In this document: piece by piece, positions 1 through 5,818 of the stretch | Layout of the letters: each line of letters starts with the position of its first letter | Numbering within the stretch: position 1 is the stretch's first letter | DNA from: Bryobacterales bacterium | Lineage (GTDB): Bacteria > Cyanobacteriota > Vampirovibrionia > Obscuribacterales > Obscuribacteraceae | Assembly: GCA_903970295.1 (NCBI GenBank) | Contig: CAJCHQ010000504.1 | Coordinates: 1 to 8,143 of the forward strand | DNA: 8,143 nucleotides | Direction of reading: 5' to 3' | Position numbers and translations under genes: made by a program | Notes under the pieces: generated by a model | What the model saw: the letters and a program-made list of their open reading frames with translations, nothing else | Databases searched by the model: none | Told to the model about the DNA's origin: nothing

Positions 1-675
1 GGCCGGTTTAGCGGCTTCGGCTTCGGCTGGTTTGGCAGCTTCAGCTTCTGCTGGTTTGGCAGCTTCAGCTTCGGCCGGTTTAGCAGCTTCAGCTTCGGCT
101 GGTTTAGCAGCTTCAGCTTCGGCCGCTTTGGCTGATTCAGCTGGTTTAGCCGCTCCAGTGTCGTTTTTCTTCGCCACTTCTTCAATCAATAGTGCTACAT
201 CCCTGATAATCGCGTCCAACATGCCGGCGATGCCGCGGGCGCCAGAATCAAGACCGCCCATGATGCTCGACAGAAGCTCATCTTTCGACGGCAGCTCTGC
301 CAATCCTTTGACATCATTTTGGCTAATTGCCTTGCCTTCTAGTACACCGCCACGCACACTACCTTTCTTCAATTGCTTGAAGAAATCGACAGTTGTTTTG
401 GCTGGTTGCGCGGGATCGTCGTAACCGATGACGATTGCGGAGGGCCCTTTCGCCAGAGTCTTGATTGCTTCAAAATCTTTGGATTGCGTTGCAATCTTGA
501 TCAAAGTGTTTTTGGCAACACGACATCTCGCGTTTTGTTTGCCCAGACTGCGACGGAACTGCGTCAGCTCCTTCACTGTCAAACCGCTTACATCGGCAAC
601 AATTGCAACCTTGCCGTTGTCAAAAAACTTGTGCAATTCGGAAACGATTTCCCGCTTGCGTTCTTTGGTGGCCAT
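1..675 (-). CDS. rplJ: 50S ribosomal protein L10 with repetitive Ala-rich C-terminal tail (3' end off window)
   Basis: L10 anchors the L7/L12 dimers to the 23S rRNA stalk base of the large subunit, where translation factors are recruited. The minus-strand frame from ATG 675 reads MATKERKREIVSELHKFF, followed by the family features VAIVADVSGLTV (about 23-34), a VAKNTLIK segment (about 53-60), GPSAIVIGYDDP (77-88) and a VRGGVLEGK segment (about 107-115). The normal fold ends near residue 170, in the helix that carries L7/L12. Residues 171-225 are an added low-complexity tail of Ala, Glu, Lys and Pro, built mostly from an AEAEAAKP unit, with no stop before the window edge. The start is supported by AAGGAG ending about 8 nt upstream of the ATG. 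No rplK or rplA lies upstream in the window, so the gene appears to be transcribed from its own leader; rplL is expected beyond the left edge. Identification is firm; the full tail length is unknown. Confidence 0.95.
   Translation of the reverse strand, partial: MATKERKREIVSELHKFFDNGKVAIVADVSGLTVKELTQFRRSLGKQNARCRVAKNTLIKIATQSKDFEAIKTLAKGPSAIVIGYDDPAQPAKTTVDFFKQLKKGSVRGGVLEGKAISQNDVKGLAELPSKDELLSSIMGGLDSGARGIAGMLDAIIRDVALLIEEVAKKNDTGAAKPAESAKAAEAEAAKPAEAEAAKPAEAEAAKPAEAEAAKPAEAEAAKPA
5..124 (-). repeat. 24-bp in-frame tandem repeat in the L10 tail (5 copies seen)
   Basis: Five consecutive 24-bp units begin at 5, 29, 53, 77 and 101 and differ by only a few bases, for example ggtttagc versus ggtttggc at the unit start. 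On the minus strand each unit encodes eight residues of the pattern AEAEAAKP, so gain or loss of a unit keeps the reading frame. Degenerate partial units follow at 125-154, and the array appears to continue past the left edge. Confidence 0.93.
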
Positions 676-870
676 GAATGCCTCTCCTTGCCTCGTTCTT
701 CCCGAGCCTGATGCAGATTCACTCACCAAAGAAAAAATCCCGGGAGCAAACTCCGCCGGGATTACATCCAGGGAAGTATTTTCTTCCCCGTCGACAAATA
801 TCAGCTGTCGGTTGTAACCTCGAGCGGGCGACTCATTGAGTCCTTAAGCCAACTCATTACAAAGTTGGCA
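676..870 (-). promoter_or_regulatory. Structured rplJ leader (probable L10 leader)
   Basis: Read on the minus strand towards rplJ, this untranslated stretch holds successive inverted repeats: GCCAAC/GTTGGC (869-848), GACTCA/TGAGTC (842-830), CGACA/TGTCG (810-792), GGGAAG/CTTCCC (788-771), then a terminator hairpin (763-732). No minus-strand gene precedes it, so the terminator belongs to the leader rather than to an upstream operon. In many bacteria L10, or the L10-L7/L12 complex, binds the rplJ leader to repress its own operon, and in Firmicutes this works by attenuation. I infer the same here from position and architecture; I did not match the sequence to the consensus of the known L10 leader family. 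Confidence 0.6.
732..763 (-). terminator. Intrinsic terminator/attenuator before rplJ
   Basis: On the minus strand, AATCCCGG pairs with CCGGGATT, with a 2-nt bulge, an upper GAG/CTC stem and a UUUG loop, running directly into a U tract (A732-A737 on the plus strand). It ends 57 nt upstream of the rplJ ATG, so stopping here would prevent rplJ expression. No minus-strand coding sequence lies upstream that it could serve as an ordinary terminator. Confidence 0.8.
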
Positions 871-907
871 CCACACTGTCTGCGGTTTCGCATCAAGCGA
901 ATGGCAA

Positions 908-936
908 TTCTTACAGGTTTCAGTCCCGCGGGTCAA
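908..936 (-). promoter_or_regulatory. Candidate promoter for the rplJ leader
   Basis: Minus-strand TTGACC (936-931) is followed after exactly 17 nt by TAAGAA (913-908). The -35 matches 5 of 6 consensus bases, but the -10 matches only 3 of 6. It would start transcription near 901 and give a leader of about 225 nt containing all the hairpins. This is a weak match chosen mainly for position and spacing. Confidence 0.3.
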
Positions 937-939
937 GGG

Positions 940-1178
940 ATGCGCGTCTTGACGAAGAATCTCTCACGATTTCTTAATTATTGCTACTCACCGGACAATC
1001 TTGACATGCCTGCCAATGCTCAATCTCCGCGATTGACATCGCTCAACTCACCGAGCAAATGTGTATAACCTGCATCCGTTATTTGCAACTATTCTCGACT
1101 TTTTGGACAAAATCCTGGTCAGCAGAAAGCCCAAAGCCGATTCACTTTGCTTTTCGGTCGCCTTTAACACTTTTTCAA
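940..1178. other. Intergenic stretch with no supported gene
   Basis: This lies between the divergent rplJ leader and the ferredoxin gene. The only open frame over it (865-1068, plus) has no ribosome binding site and looks non-coding. A TTGACA at 1033 and a TATAAC at 1064 are separated by 25 nt, too far to pair as a promoter. I see no other signal. Confidence 0.6.
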
Positions 1179-1211
1179 TTGTCGCGGTCGACAACACAAT
1201 CTAGCGGCTAG
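1179..1211. promoter_or_regulatory. Two adjacent palindromes upstream of the ferredoxin gene (candidate operator)
   Basis: TTGTCG-CGGT-CGACAA (1179-1194) is followed after 6 nt by CTAGC-G-GCTAG (1201-1211), both perfect inverted repeats. They lie just upstream of, and over the -35 side of, the candidate extended -10 at 1235-1243, a usual place for regulator binding. No binding protein can be named from the sequence. Confidence 0.35.
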
Positions 1212-1234
1212 GCATCCCTGCGAGCATGCAAAAC

Positions 1235-1243
1235 TGGCATAAT
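1235..1243 (+). promoter_or_regulatory. Extended -10 promoter element for the ferredoxin gene
   Basis: TGGCATAAT matches the extended -10 pattern TGnTATAAT except for one base in the hexamer. No good -35 is present 17 nt upstream, which is tolerated by extended -10 promoters. Transcription from about 1250 would leave a 20-nt leader carrying the GGAGA at 1258-1262, and would exclude the upstream in-frame ATG at 1226 as a start. Confidence 0.45.
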
Positions 1244-1270
1244 TCCAAGCATAACCTGGAGACACAGCAC

Positions 1271-1579
1271 ATGGAAGTTTTCAAAAAACACGTATTCGTT
1301 TGCGTCAGCGGCAAAACCTGCCCAAATGAAGGCAGTATCGAAGTCTTCGACGCACTACGCAAAGAAATCTTCGACCGTGGCCTAAAAAAAGAAATCCGCA
1401 TCAACAAAGCCGGTTGTTTCGATCAATGCGGCAACGGCCCGCTGATCGTCGTCTACCCCGAATCCACCTGGTACGCCCACGTCAAACCCGAAGACGTTCC
1501 CGAAATCATCCAATCCCACCTGATCGAAGACAAACCAGTCGAGCGCCTCCTCTACGACGGCCGCGGCCGCATCACCTAA
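1271..1579 (+). CDS. Thioredoxin-like [2Fe-2S] ferredoxin
   Basis: This 102-residue protein has the pattern of the thioredoxin-fold [2Fe-2S] ferredoxins, which are also found as the NuoE/HoxE-type domain. Four Cys ligands are visible: C11 and C17 in FVCVSGKTCP near the N-terminus, and C49 and C53 in NKAGCFDQCGNGP, followed by the family-typical PLIVVYPESTWY segment. Such proteins are cytosolic one-electron carriers; the redox partner cannot be read here. ATG 1271 is chosen over the in-frame ATG 1226 because GGAGA lies 8 nt upstream of it and the likely -10 box (1235-1243) would put 1226 outside the transcript. The gene stands alone, divergent from rplJ. Its codons are strongly C-ended in the second half, more than in the neighbouring ATPase gene, which may reflect high expression or a different origin. 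The family call is firm; the physiological role is unknown. Confidence 0.88.
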   Translation: MEVFKKHVFVCVSGKTCPNEGSIEVFDALRKEIFDRGLKKEIRINKAGCFDQCGNGPLIVVYPESTWYAHVKPEDVPEIIQSHLIEDKPVERLLYDGRGRIT

Positions 1580-1600
1580 AAACGCAAGCCAGCGAAACGA

Positions 1601-1665
1601 GCGCGGCGAAGAGCCGTGCAAAGTGCAGCGTGTGAACGCGCGGCGGAGGCGAGGGCACCGATGCC
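1601..1665. repeat. GC-rich intergenic element with hairpins
   Basis: Just after the ferredoxin gene, GCGCGGC pairs with GCCGTGC around a GAAGA loop (1601-1619, one G-U pair). It is followed by TGCA-AAG-TGCA (about 1617-1627) and by GGCA-CCGA-TGCC (1654-1665). No T tract follows, so it is not a standard intrinsic terminator. Its base composition is much higher in G+C than the AT-rich promoter immediately after it. It may be a dispersed extragenic palindromic repeat, but only one copy is seen in this window. Confidence 0.35.
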
Positions 1666-1692
1666 GACAGAGCGCTTACATCCAACCGCATA

Positions 1693-1698
1693 TATAAT
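1693..1698 (+). promoter_or_regulatory. Perfect -10 box (TATAAT) for the copper ATPase transcript
   Basis: TATAAT sits in an AT-rich stretch (about 1690-1712) that contrasts with the GC-rich DNA before it. No convincing -35 lies 16-18 nt upstream; CTTACA at 1675-1680 is only 12 nt away. The weak -35 would fit a promoter needing an activator, such as a MerR-type protein, but no such gene is in the window. The start would be near 1705, giving a leader of about 130-155 nt. Confidence 0.5.
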
Positions 1699-1733
1699 GT
1701 TATGAATAAAAATCCGCGGGTATTTCCTAGGTA

Positions 1734-1797
1734 GCCGGTGGGAGTGGCTTGCAGCCTCTTTTAGACTACATGTCGTGAGGGCGCCTCCCATCGGCGC
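1734..1797 (+). promoter_or_regulatory. Candidate structured leader RNA before the copper ATPase gene
   Basis: GCCGGTGGGAG (1734-1744) can pair over all 11 positions (one G-U) with CTCCCATCGGC (1785-1795), closing a 40-nt interior. Inside is a local hairpin GGCT-TGC-AGCC (1746-1756). The right arm also belongs to a competing hairpin, GCGCC/GGCGC (1781-1785 with 1793-1797), so the two folds exclude each other. The element lies between the TATAAT box and the start codon. I do not recognise it as a known riboswitch class. That it acts as an RNA switch or processing site is an inference. Confidence 0.4.
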
Positions 1798-1859
1798 TTC
1801 TTCCAAGAGACATCTGCCACCGACTGCGAAGAGCCTTGCTATCACTGGCTTCTTCGACT

Positions 1860-4223
1860 ATGAACGGTGTTTTTGAATCAGAATGCATGTCAAACGAAAG
1901 CAAAAACCTATCAAGCCGACTGGAAGCAAGAGAAGCTCTTGATCCGATCTGTGGCATGACTGTACCGATCACGCCTGCTACCTTAAAGACTGCGAGCGGC
2001 TCCGCGACATCTTATTTTTGCAGTCAAAGCTGCCTGAACAAATTCGAAAGCGGTGGGTCCCAGTTCGAAGCAATGGTTCCACAAGTTGATCGGGCCGATC
2101 CATCAGTAAATTACACCTGCCCGATGCATCCGCAAGTGGTATCGAACAAATTTGGCAGTTGTGCAATCTGCGGGATGAGCCTGGAACCAATTAAACTTGC
2201 CGGCACTGAAGCGGACATGGCAGAACAGATCGAATTGGCCAACTGGCGAGTGCGCTTTCTAGTCAGCCTGGTTTTTACATTGCCGCTTCTCGCTCTGCAA
2301 ATGCTTTCCGAAAAAGATCTATTGGAGCCAAACCATCAACACCTGAATGTGATCGAATTGATTTTGGCCACACCGGTAGTTTTCTGGTCCGGTCTACCAA
2401 TTTGGCAAGCGACATGGCAGGCTGCTCTCAACCGCTCAGTCAATATGTTCACTCTGATTTCGTTGGGAATAGGAGCTGCATATCTTTACAGCCTTGGTGT
2501 GATGCTTCTGCCCCATACATTCCAGGCAATTACATCAGCTCATGGCGGCAATGTCGCTACCTATTTCGAGTCAGCTGGGGTCGTGACCACTCTGGTTTTG
2601 CTCGGTCAGCTTCTGGAACGATACGCTCGGAAAAAGACAGGTAGTGCGATTCGTGCCTTGCTTGCACTGGCACCCAAAACAGCCATGCGGGTTAATGAGA
2701 ACGAAGTCGAAGAAGAAATCGCTGTTCAGTCGATCGCCAAGAATGACCGGTTGCGTGTGAGGCCCGGAGAGAAAATAGCCGCCGATGGCATCGTCCTCGA
2801 GGGCACGAGTTATATCGACGAATCGATGATCACAGGCGAAGCGACACCGGTGACCAAGGCTCTCAATGACCCAGTGATCGCTGGCACCATTAATGGTACC
2901 GGGTCCCTCATAATCCGCGCTGAGAAGGTAGGTGAAGACACCCTTTTAGCACAGATCGTCGAGGCGGCGAGTCAGGCTCAGCGCAGTCGGGTGCCGATTC
3001 AGCGCCTGGTCGATCAAGTGTCTGAGTATTTCATCCCGATAGTCCTGGCAACAGCCGTCGTCACCTTCGCCGCCTGGTTGAATTTTTCTCCTACTCACTC
3101 ATTTTCGACAGCCTTGAGCAACGCCATCGCCGTTTTGATTATTGCCTGTCCCTGTGCTTTAGGATTGGCCACACCGATGTCTATCCTGGTCGCAACAGGG
3201 CGAGGCGCCGCCGAAGGCGTTTTGATTAAAAATGCCGAGGCCCTGGAAAAGCTAGCCACGGTCGACACGATTGTCATCGATAAGACGGGCACTTTGACTG
3301 AAGGCAAGCCCTCCGTTGCATCGGTGAAGACGGTTGCAGACTGGTCAGAAGATCAAGTTTTGCAAATCGCCGGCAGTGTCGAAAACTTAAGCGAACATCC
3401 GCTGGCTCAAGCGATTGTGAAAAAATGCCAGAGTCGTAACCTGACACTCGAATCAGTTAGTGAATTCGAGACATTACCAGGTCGAGGAGCAAAGGCGCGG
3501 CTAGGCGATCGACAATTGAGAATCGGTAATGCTGCCTTCATTTTGGGAGAGACTTCAGCTTTACCGAACTTCATTCAGCAAGTTAATCAGCAGGCTCTCG
3601 ACGGTCAGACCGTTATCTTTCTCGCAGTCAACCAAGAGGTAGTTGGCGCTTTCGCTCTCTCCGATAAGCTGAAGCCTGAGGCCCAAGAAATCGTTAATCA
3701 GTTGCAAAAAGAAAATTTGCGACTGATTGTTTTGAGTGGAGATGGTGAGAGTGCCACGAAAAGCATCTGTAATCAAGCCGGCATCAAGGAATTTTTCGGG
3801 CTATGTTCACCCTTTGAGAAAGCGGAAAAGGTAAAGCAGTGGCAAAAAGAGGGAAGGCACCTGGCCATGGCTGGGGACGGCATCAATGATGCTCTGGCCC
3901 TAAGTTCAGCCGACGTCGGCATCGCCATGGGAACCGGCACTGACGTGGCGATTGGCTCTGCCGACTTGATTTTGCTCAGAGGCGACCTCAAGGCACTGAA
4001 ACGCGCACATACTCTCAGTCGAGAAATGATGAAAAATATTCGTCAGAATCTCGCTCTGGCATTTTTATACAACACTCTCGCCATCCCGATTGCGGCAGGA
4101 GCACTCTACCCCTTATTTGGCTTGCTGCTCAGCCCGATGATCGCAAGCGCTGCGATGAGTCTCAGTTCCGTCTCGGTAATTGTCAACGCCCTCCGTTTAC
4201 AATCGCCCCAAAAAAGGAGCTGA
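1860..4223 (+). CDS. copA: Copper-type P1B ATPase with YHS and heavy-metal-binding N-terminal domains
   Basis: An inner-membrane pump that uses ATP to expel a heavy metal, most likely Cu(I). In residues from ATG 1860: a YHS-like metal site (DPICGMTVP at 28-36, YFCSQSC at 52-58); a heavy-metal-binding segment (YTCPMHPQV at 85-93, CAICGM at 101-106); actuator motif TGEA (325-328); CPC metal site in a membrane helix (430-432); phosphorylated Asp in DKTGT (474-478); the P1B hallmark HP (513-514); the hinge GDGINDA (672-678); then YN (737-738) and MSLSS (766-770) in the last helices, the copper-group signature. No classical GMTCxxC domain is present; YHS plus heavy-metal domain replaces it. At 787 residues it is intact. 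The start is uncertain: TTG 1836, ATG 1860 and ATG 1887 are in frame and none has a good ribosome binding site. Silver is an alternative substrate. The stop lies 21 nt from a convergent gene. Confidence 0.93.
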   Translation: MNGVFESECMSNESKNLSSRLEAREALDPICGMTVPITPATLKTASGSATSYFCSQSCLNKFESGGSQFEAMVPQVDRADPSVNYTCPMHPQVVSNKFGSCAICGMSLEPIKLAGTEADMAEQIELANWRVRFLVSLVFTLPLLALQMLSEKDLLEPNHQHLNVIELILATPVVFWSGLPIWQATWQAALNRSVNMFTLISLGIGAAYLYSLGVMLLPHTFQAITSAHGGNVATYFESAGVVTTLVLLGQLLERYARKKTGSAIRALLALAPKTAMRVNENEVEEEIAVQSIAKNDRLRVRPGEKIAADGIVLEGTSYIDESMITGEATPVTKALNDPVIAGTINGTGSLIIRAEKVGEDTLLAQIVEAASQAQRSRVPIQRLVDQVSEYFIPIVLATAVVTFAAWLNFSPTHSFSTALSNAIAVLIIACPCALGLATPMSILVATGRGAAEGVLIKNAEALEKLATVDTIVIDKTGTLTEGKPSVASVKTVADWSEDQVLQIAGSVENLSEHPLAQAIVKKCQSRNLTLESVSEFETLPGRGAKARLGDRQLRIGNAAFILGETSALPNFIQQVNQQALDGQTVIFLAVNQEVVGAFALSDKLKPEAQEIVNQLQKENLRLIVLSGDGESATKSICNQAGIKEFFGLCSPFEKAEKVKQWQKEGRHLAMAGDGINDALALSSADVGIAMGTGTDVAIGSADLILLRGDLKALKRAHTLSREMMKNIRQNLALAFLYNTLAIPIAAGALYPLFGLLLSPMIASAAMSLSSVSVIVNALRLQSPQKRS

Positions 4224-4240
4224 GTTAAGGCAGTCTTTTT
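4219..4240 (+). terminator. Weak terminator-like sequence after copA
   Basis: GCTG and CAGT can form a 4-bp stem (one G-U) around an 8-nt loop overlapping the copA stop codon, followed by C and six T residues (4235-4240). The stem is weak; the T run and the convergent gene 21 nt away are the main reasons to consider it. Confidence 0.3.
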
Positions 4241-4244
4241 TATA

Positions 4245-5636
4245 TTAAGGCGACGGCTGGACGGACAAGGTTAAGACTTGGGGCGGTGTAGCATCAGGTG
4301 GATAGAGAAAGTCGATAGTGACTCGTCTCTTTTCTTGAGCATGCAAGCGCGCTTGAAAAATGGGTTTACCTTGCTCACCCTGGTGCAGAACTAAATGCCA
4401 GTAATTGACTAGGGGGGCCGCCAGTTTCTCTCCCTCACTCACAGTCGAAACCCTGACTGTGCCTCGGAAAAAAACATGCATGCTGGCATTCTCATAGTAC
4501 TTCAGCAGATTGACTGCGAGGTTGTCTTTAATCGGTGAATCAAGAGTGATTGAAATATTTTCAGACTGATCCGACGCATTGCGCAGAGGCAATTCTATGT
4601 GATAGCGCACACCATAATTGCCGTGAGAACTGAAGGCAGTATCGTCGTACCGCACTACAAGCGGTGCAGTCTGGATTTGACCAGTGCCATAAGTACCACG
4701 CTCGAGACTATCGAGTACAAAGGAAGCATCTCCTTTTTCGAGATCATAATGACTCTTGTCTGGCGAGTTTGTGATATCAGCCGACCAGACAGACCCGGAC
4801 TGCACGCCGGCGACCCGACCATAAATCAGAGGACCCGGGGCGCCGGGTTTGCTTGCCGCCTTTTCTTTTTGACCGGCACGATCGCTTTCTTTCAAGAATT
4901 GGCGCCATTCCGAAAGACTGGGAGCAATTGCTTGCGGAGGCAAAATTTTAGCCATGCTAGCGGCATACAGCGGTTGATTGCTGTCGACTTCGATCAGGGC
5001 TGAGCGGCCATTGATTGGCGGCTCCAGACCGACGACTGGAATCGGACAATTCAGTAACAGAGCTGATTGATGCGGATCCAATTCGATTTGGTTCGGCAAA
5101 ATCTCTTGCCGGCGATTTCGCAAGACATCATCCATTGCTCGGTCGCCGGGACCGGCAAAAACATTGCCGTCATTATTGGCCGCAATCGGTGGCAACGAAA
5201 TAAAGGGAGCATCGGGCTGACTTAAATAGGTAGCGCCTGACAGTATCTTGATAATCGCTTTGTCCTCGCCGGCGTTTTCAATAACGAGCCCGAGGTAGAC
5301 GGTGTTCTTGTCACTCGAGCCGATGCGATTATTGATGTGATGCAAGAAAAAATCGCAGCGTCCGGGTAACAAATATTGCAAATGAGCAGCAGGAAATTTC
5401 TTCCCGGCGGTCGGAAAAGTAGAAAGCAAGATGCCGTCCGTTTTAACAACTTCGGGCGAATTACTATTGAATACGGGCAGAGAATCAAGCCTTCCAGGCA
5501 GAGCCATAACCGGCAATTGCTTTTCTAAAATGCGTCCTGGCTGAGCATCCCCACTGTCAGCCGAACAGAATTTATTGAAAAAACAAGCGACCAGTATGCC
5601 CGCAATAACTATGCTGGACACGTCTTTTAAATACAT
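4245..5636 (-). CDS. DUF3370 family exported protein
   Basis: A 463-residue protein that matches the DUF3370 family, whose function is unknown and which I know mainly from Cyanobacteria. Family-like segments seen: PVFNSNSPE (54-62), SYLSQ-like TYLSQPDAPF (about 136-145), VFAGPGDRAMDDVLRNRR (159-176), LIYGRVAG (270-277), GTGQIQTAPLVVRY (317-330) and HGNYGVRY (338-345). The N-terminus is a secretion signal: a hydrophobic run to about residue 20 with LVAC (15-18), which could be a lipobox, or a signal peptidase I site after FCSA. It therefore probably acts outside the cytoplasmic membrane. ATG 5636 is preferred over the in-frame TTG 5651 because GGGG lies about 6 nt upstream. A possible -10, TACAAT, is at 5674-5669 with no clear -35. 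It converges on copA and is separated from the Csp gene by a hairpin, so it is probably transcribed alone. Family call firm, role unknown. Confidence 0.87.
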   Translation of the reverse strand: MYLKDVSSIVIAGILVACFFNKFCSADSGDAQPGRILEKQLPVMALPGRLDSLPVFNSNSPEVVKTDGILLSTFPTAGKKFPAAHLQYLLPGRCDFFLHHINNRIGSSDKNTVYLGLVIENAGEDKAIIKILSGATYLSQPDAPFISLPPIAANNDGNVFAGPGDRAMDDVLRNRRQEILPNQIELDPHQSALLLNCPIPVVGLEPPINGRSALIEVDSNQPLYAASMAKILPPQAIAPSLSEWRQFLKESDRAGQKEKAASKPGAPGPLIYGRVAGVQSGSVWSADITNSPDKSHYDLEKGDASFVLDSLERGTYGTGQIQTAPLVVRYDDTAFSSHGNYGVRYHIELPLRNASDQSENISITLDSPIKDNLAVNLLKYYENASMHVFFRGTVRVSTVSEGEKLAAPLVNYWHLVLHQGEQGKPIFQARLHAQEKRRVTIDFLYPPDATPPQVLTLSVQPSP

Positions 5637-5764
5637 ATTGCCCCAGCCCAAATCTCTATGATTCAGCCATTGTAACGCCGCTGACCTCAGAGCCGATGAA
5701 AAGACTGTTACAAACTTTCAGCTTGCGCAACGAGCACTCAATTCAAGCGCATATGAGGGCCAAC

Positions 5765-5798
5765 GAACGAGGGAACACTCTCGAGTATTCCCTTGTTC
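5765..5798 (-). terminator. Long hairpin downstream of the Csp-like gene
   Basis: GAACGAGGGAACACT (5765-5779) and AGTATTCCCTTGTTC (5784-5798) form a 15-position stem around the tetraloop CTCG. On the minus strand this has one A-C mismatch and one or two wobble pairs. It starts 20 nt beyond the stop of the Csp-like gene and lacks a T tract on either side, so it may be a U-less terminator, an mRNA 3'-end stabiliser or a boundary to the next gene. Confidence 0.5.
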
Positions 5799-5818
5799 AT
5801 CTAAGTTTGGCGTAGCTC

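Noticed and set aside
5..154. CRISPR-like repeat array at the left edge
   Set aside because: Units are contiguous without spacers, in frame and coding, so it is a coding tandem repeat.
32..817. Plus-strand open frames opposite rplJ
   Set aside because: They are antisense shadows of the L10 gene; the Ala/Ser-rich reading simply mirrors the 24-bp repeat.
865..1068. Open frame of 67 codons upstream of the ferredoxin gene
   Set aside because: No ribosome binding site, no recognisable domain, and a composition rich in Ser/Arg/Pro typical of chance frames in intergenic DNA.
1033..1069. TTGACA and TATAAC as a plus-strand promoter
   Set aside because: The two hexamers are 25 nt apart, well outside the 15-19 nt range, and no gene begins within a sensible distance.
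1226..1270. N-terminal extension of the ferredoxin from ATG 1226
   Set aside because: No ribosome binding site, and the likely -10 box at 1235-1243 lies inside the extension; ATG 1271 has a good GGAGA.
4599..5003. Plus-strand 134-codon frame
   Set aside because: It lies wholly opposite the DUF3370 gene, whose family motifs run through the same bases.
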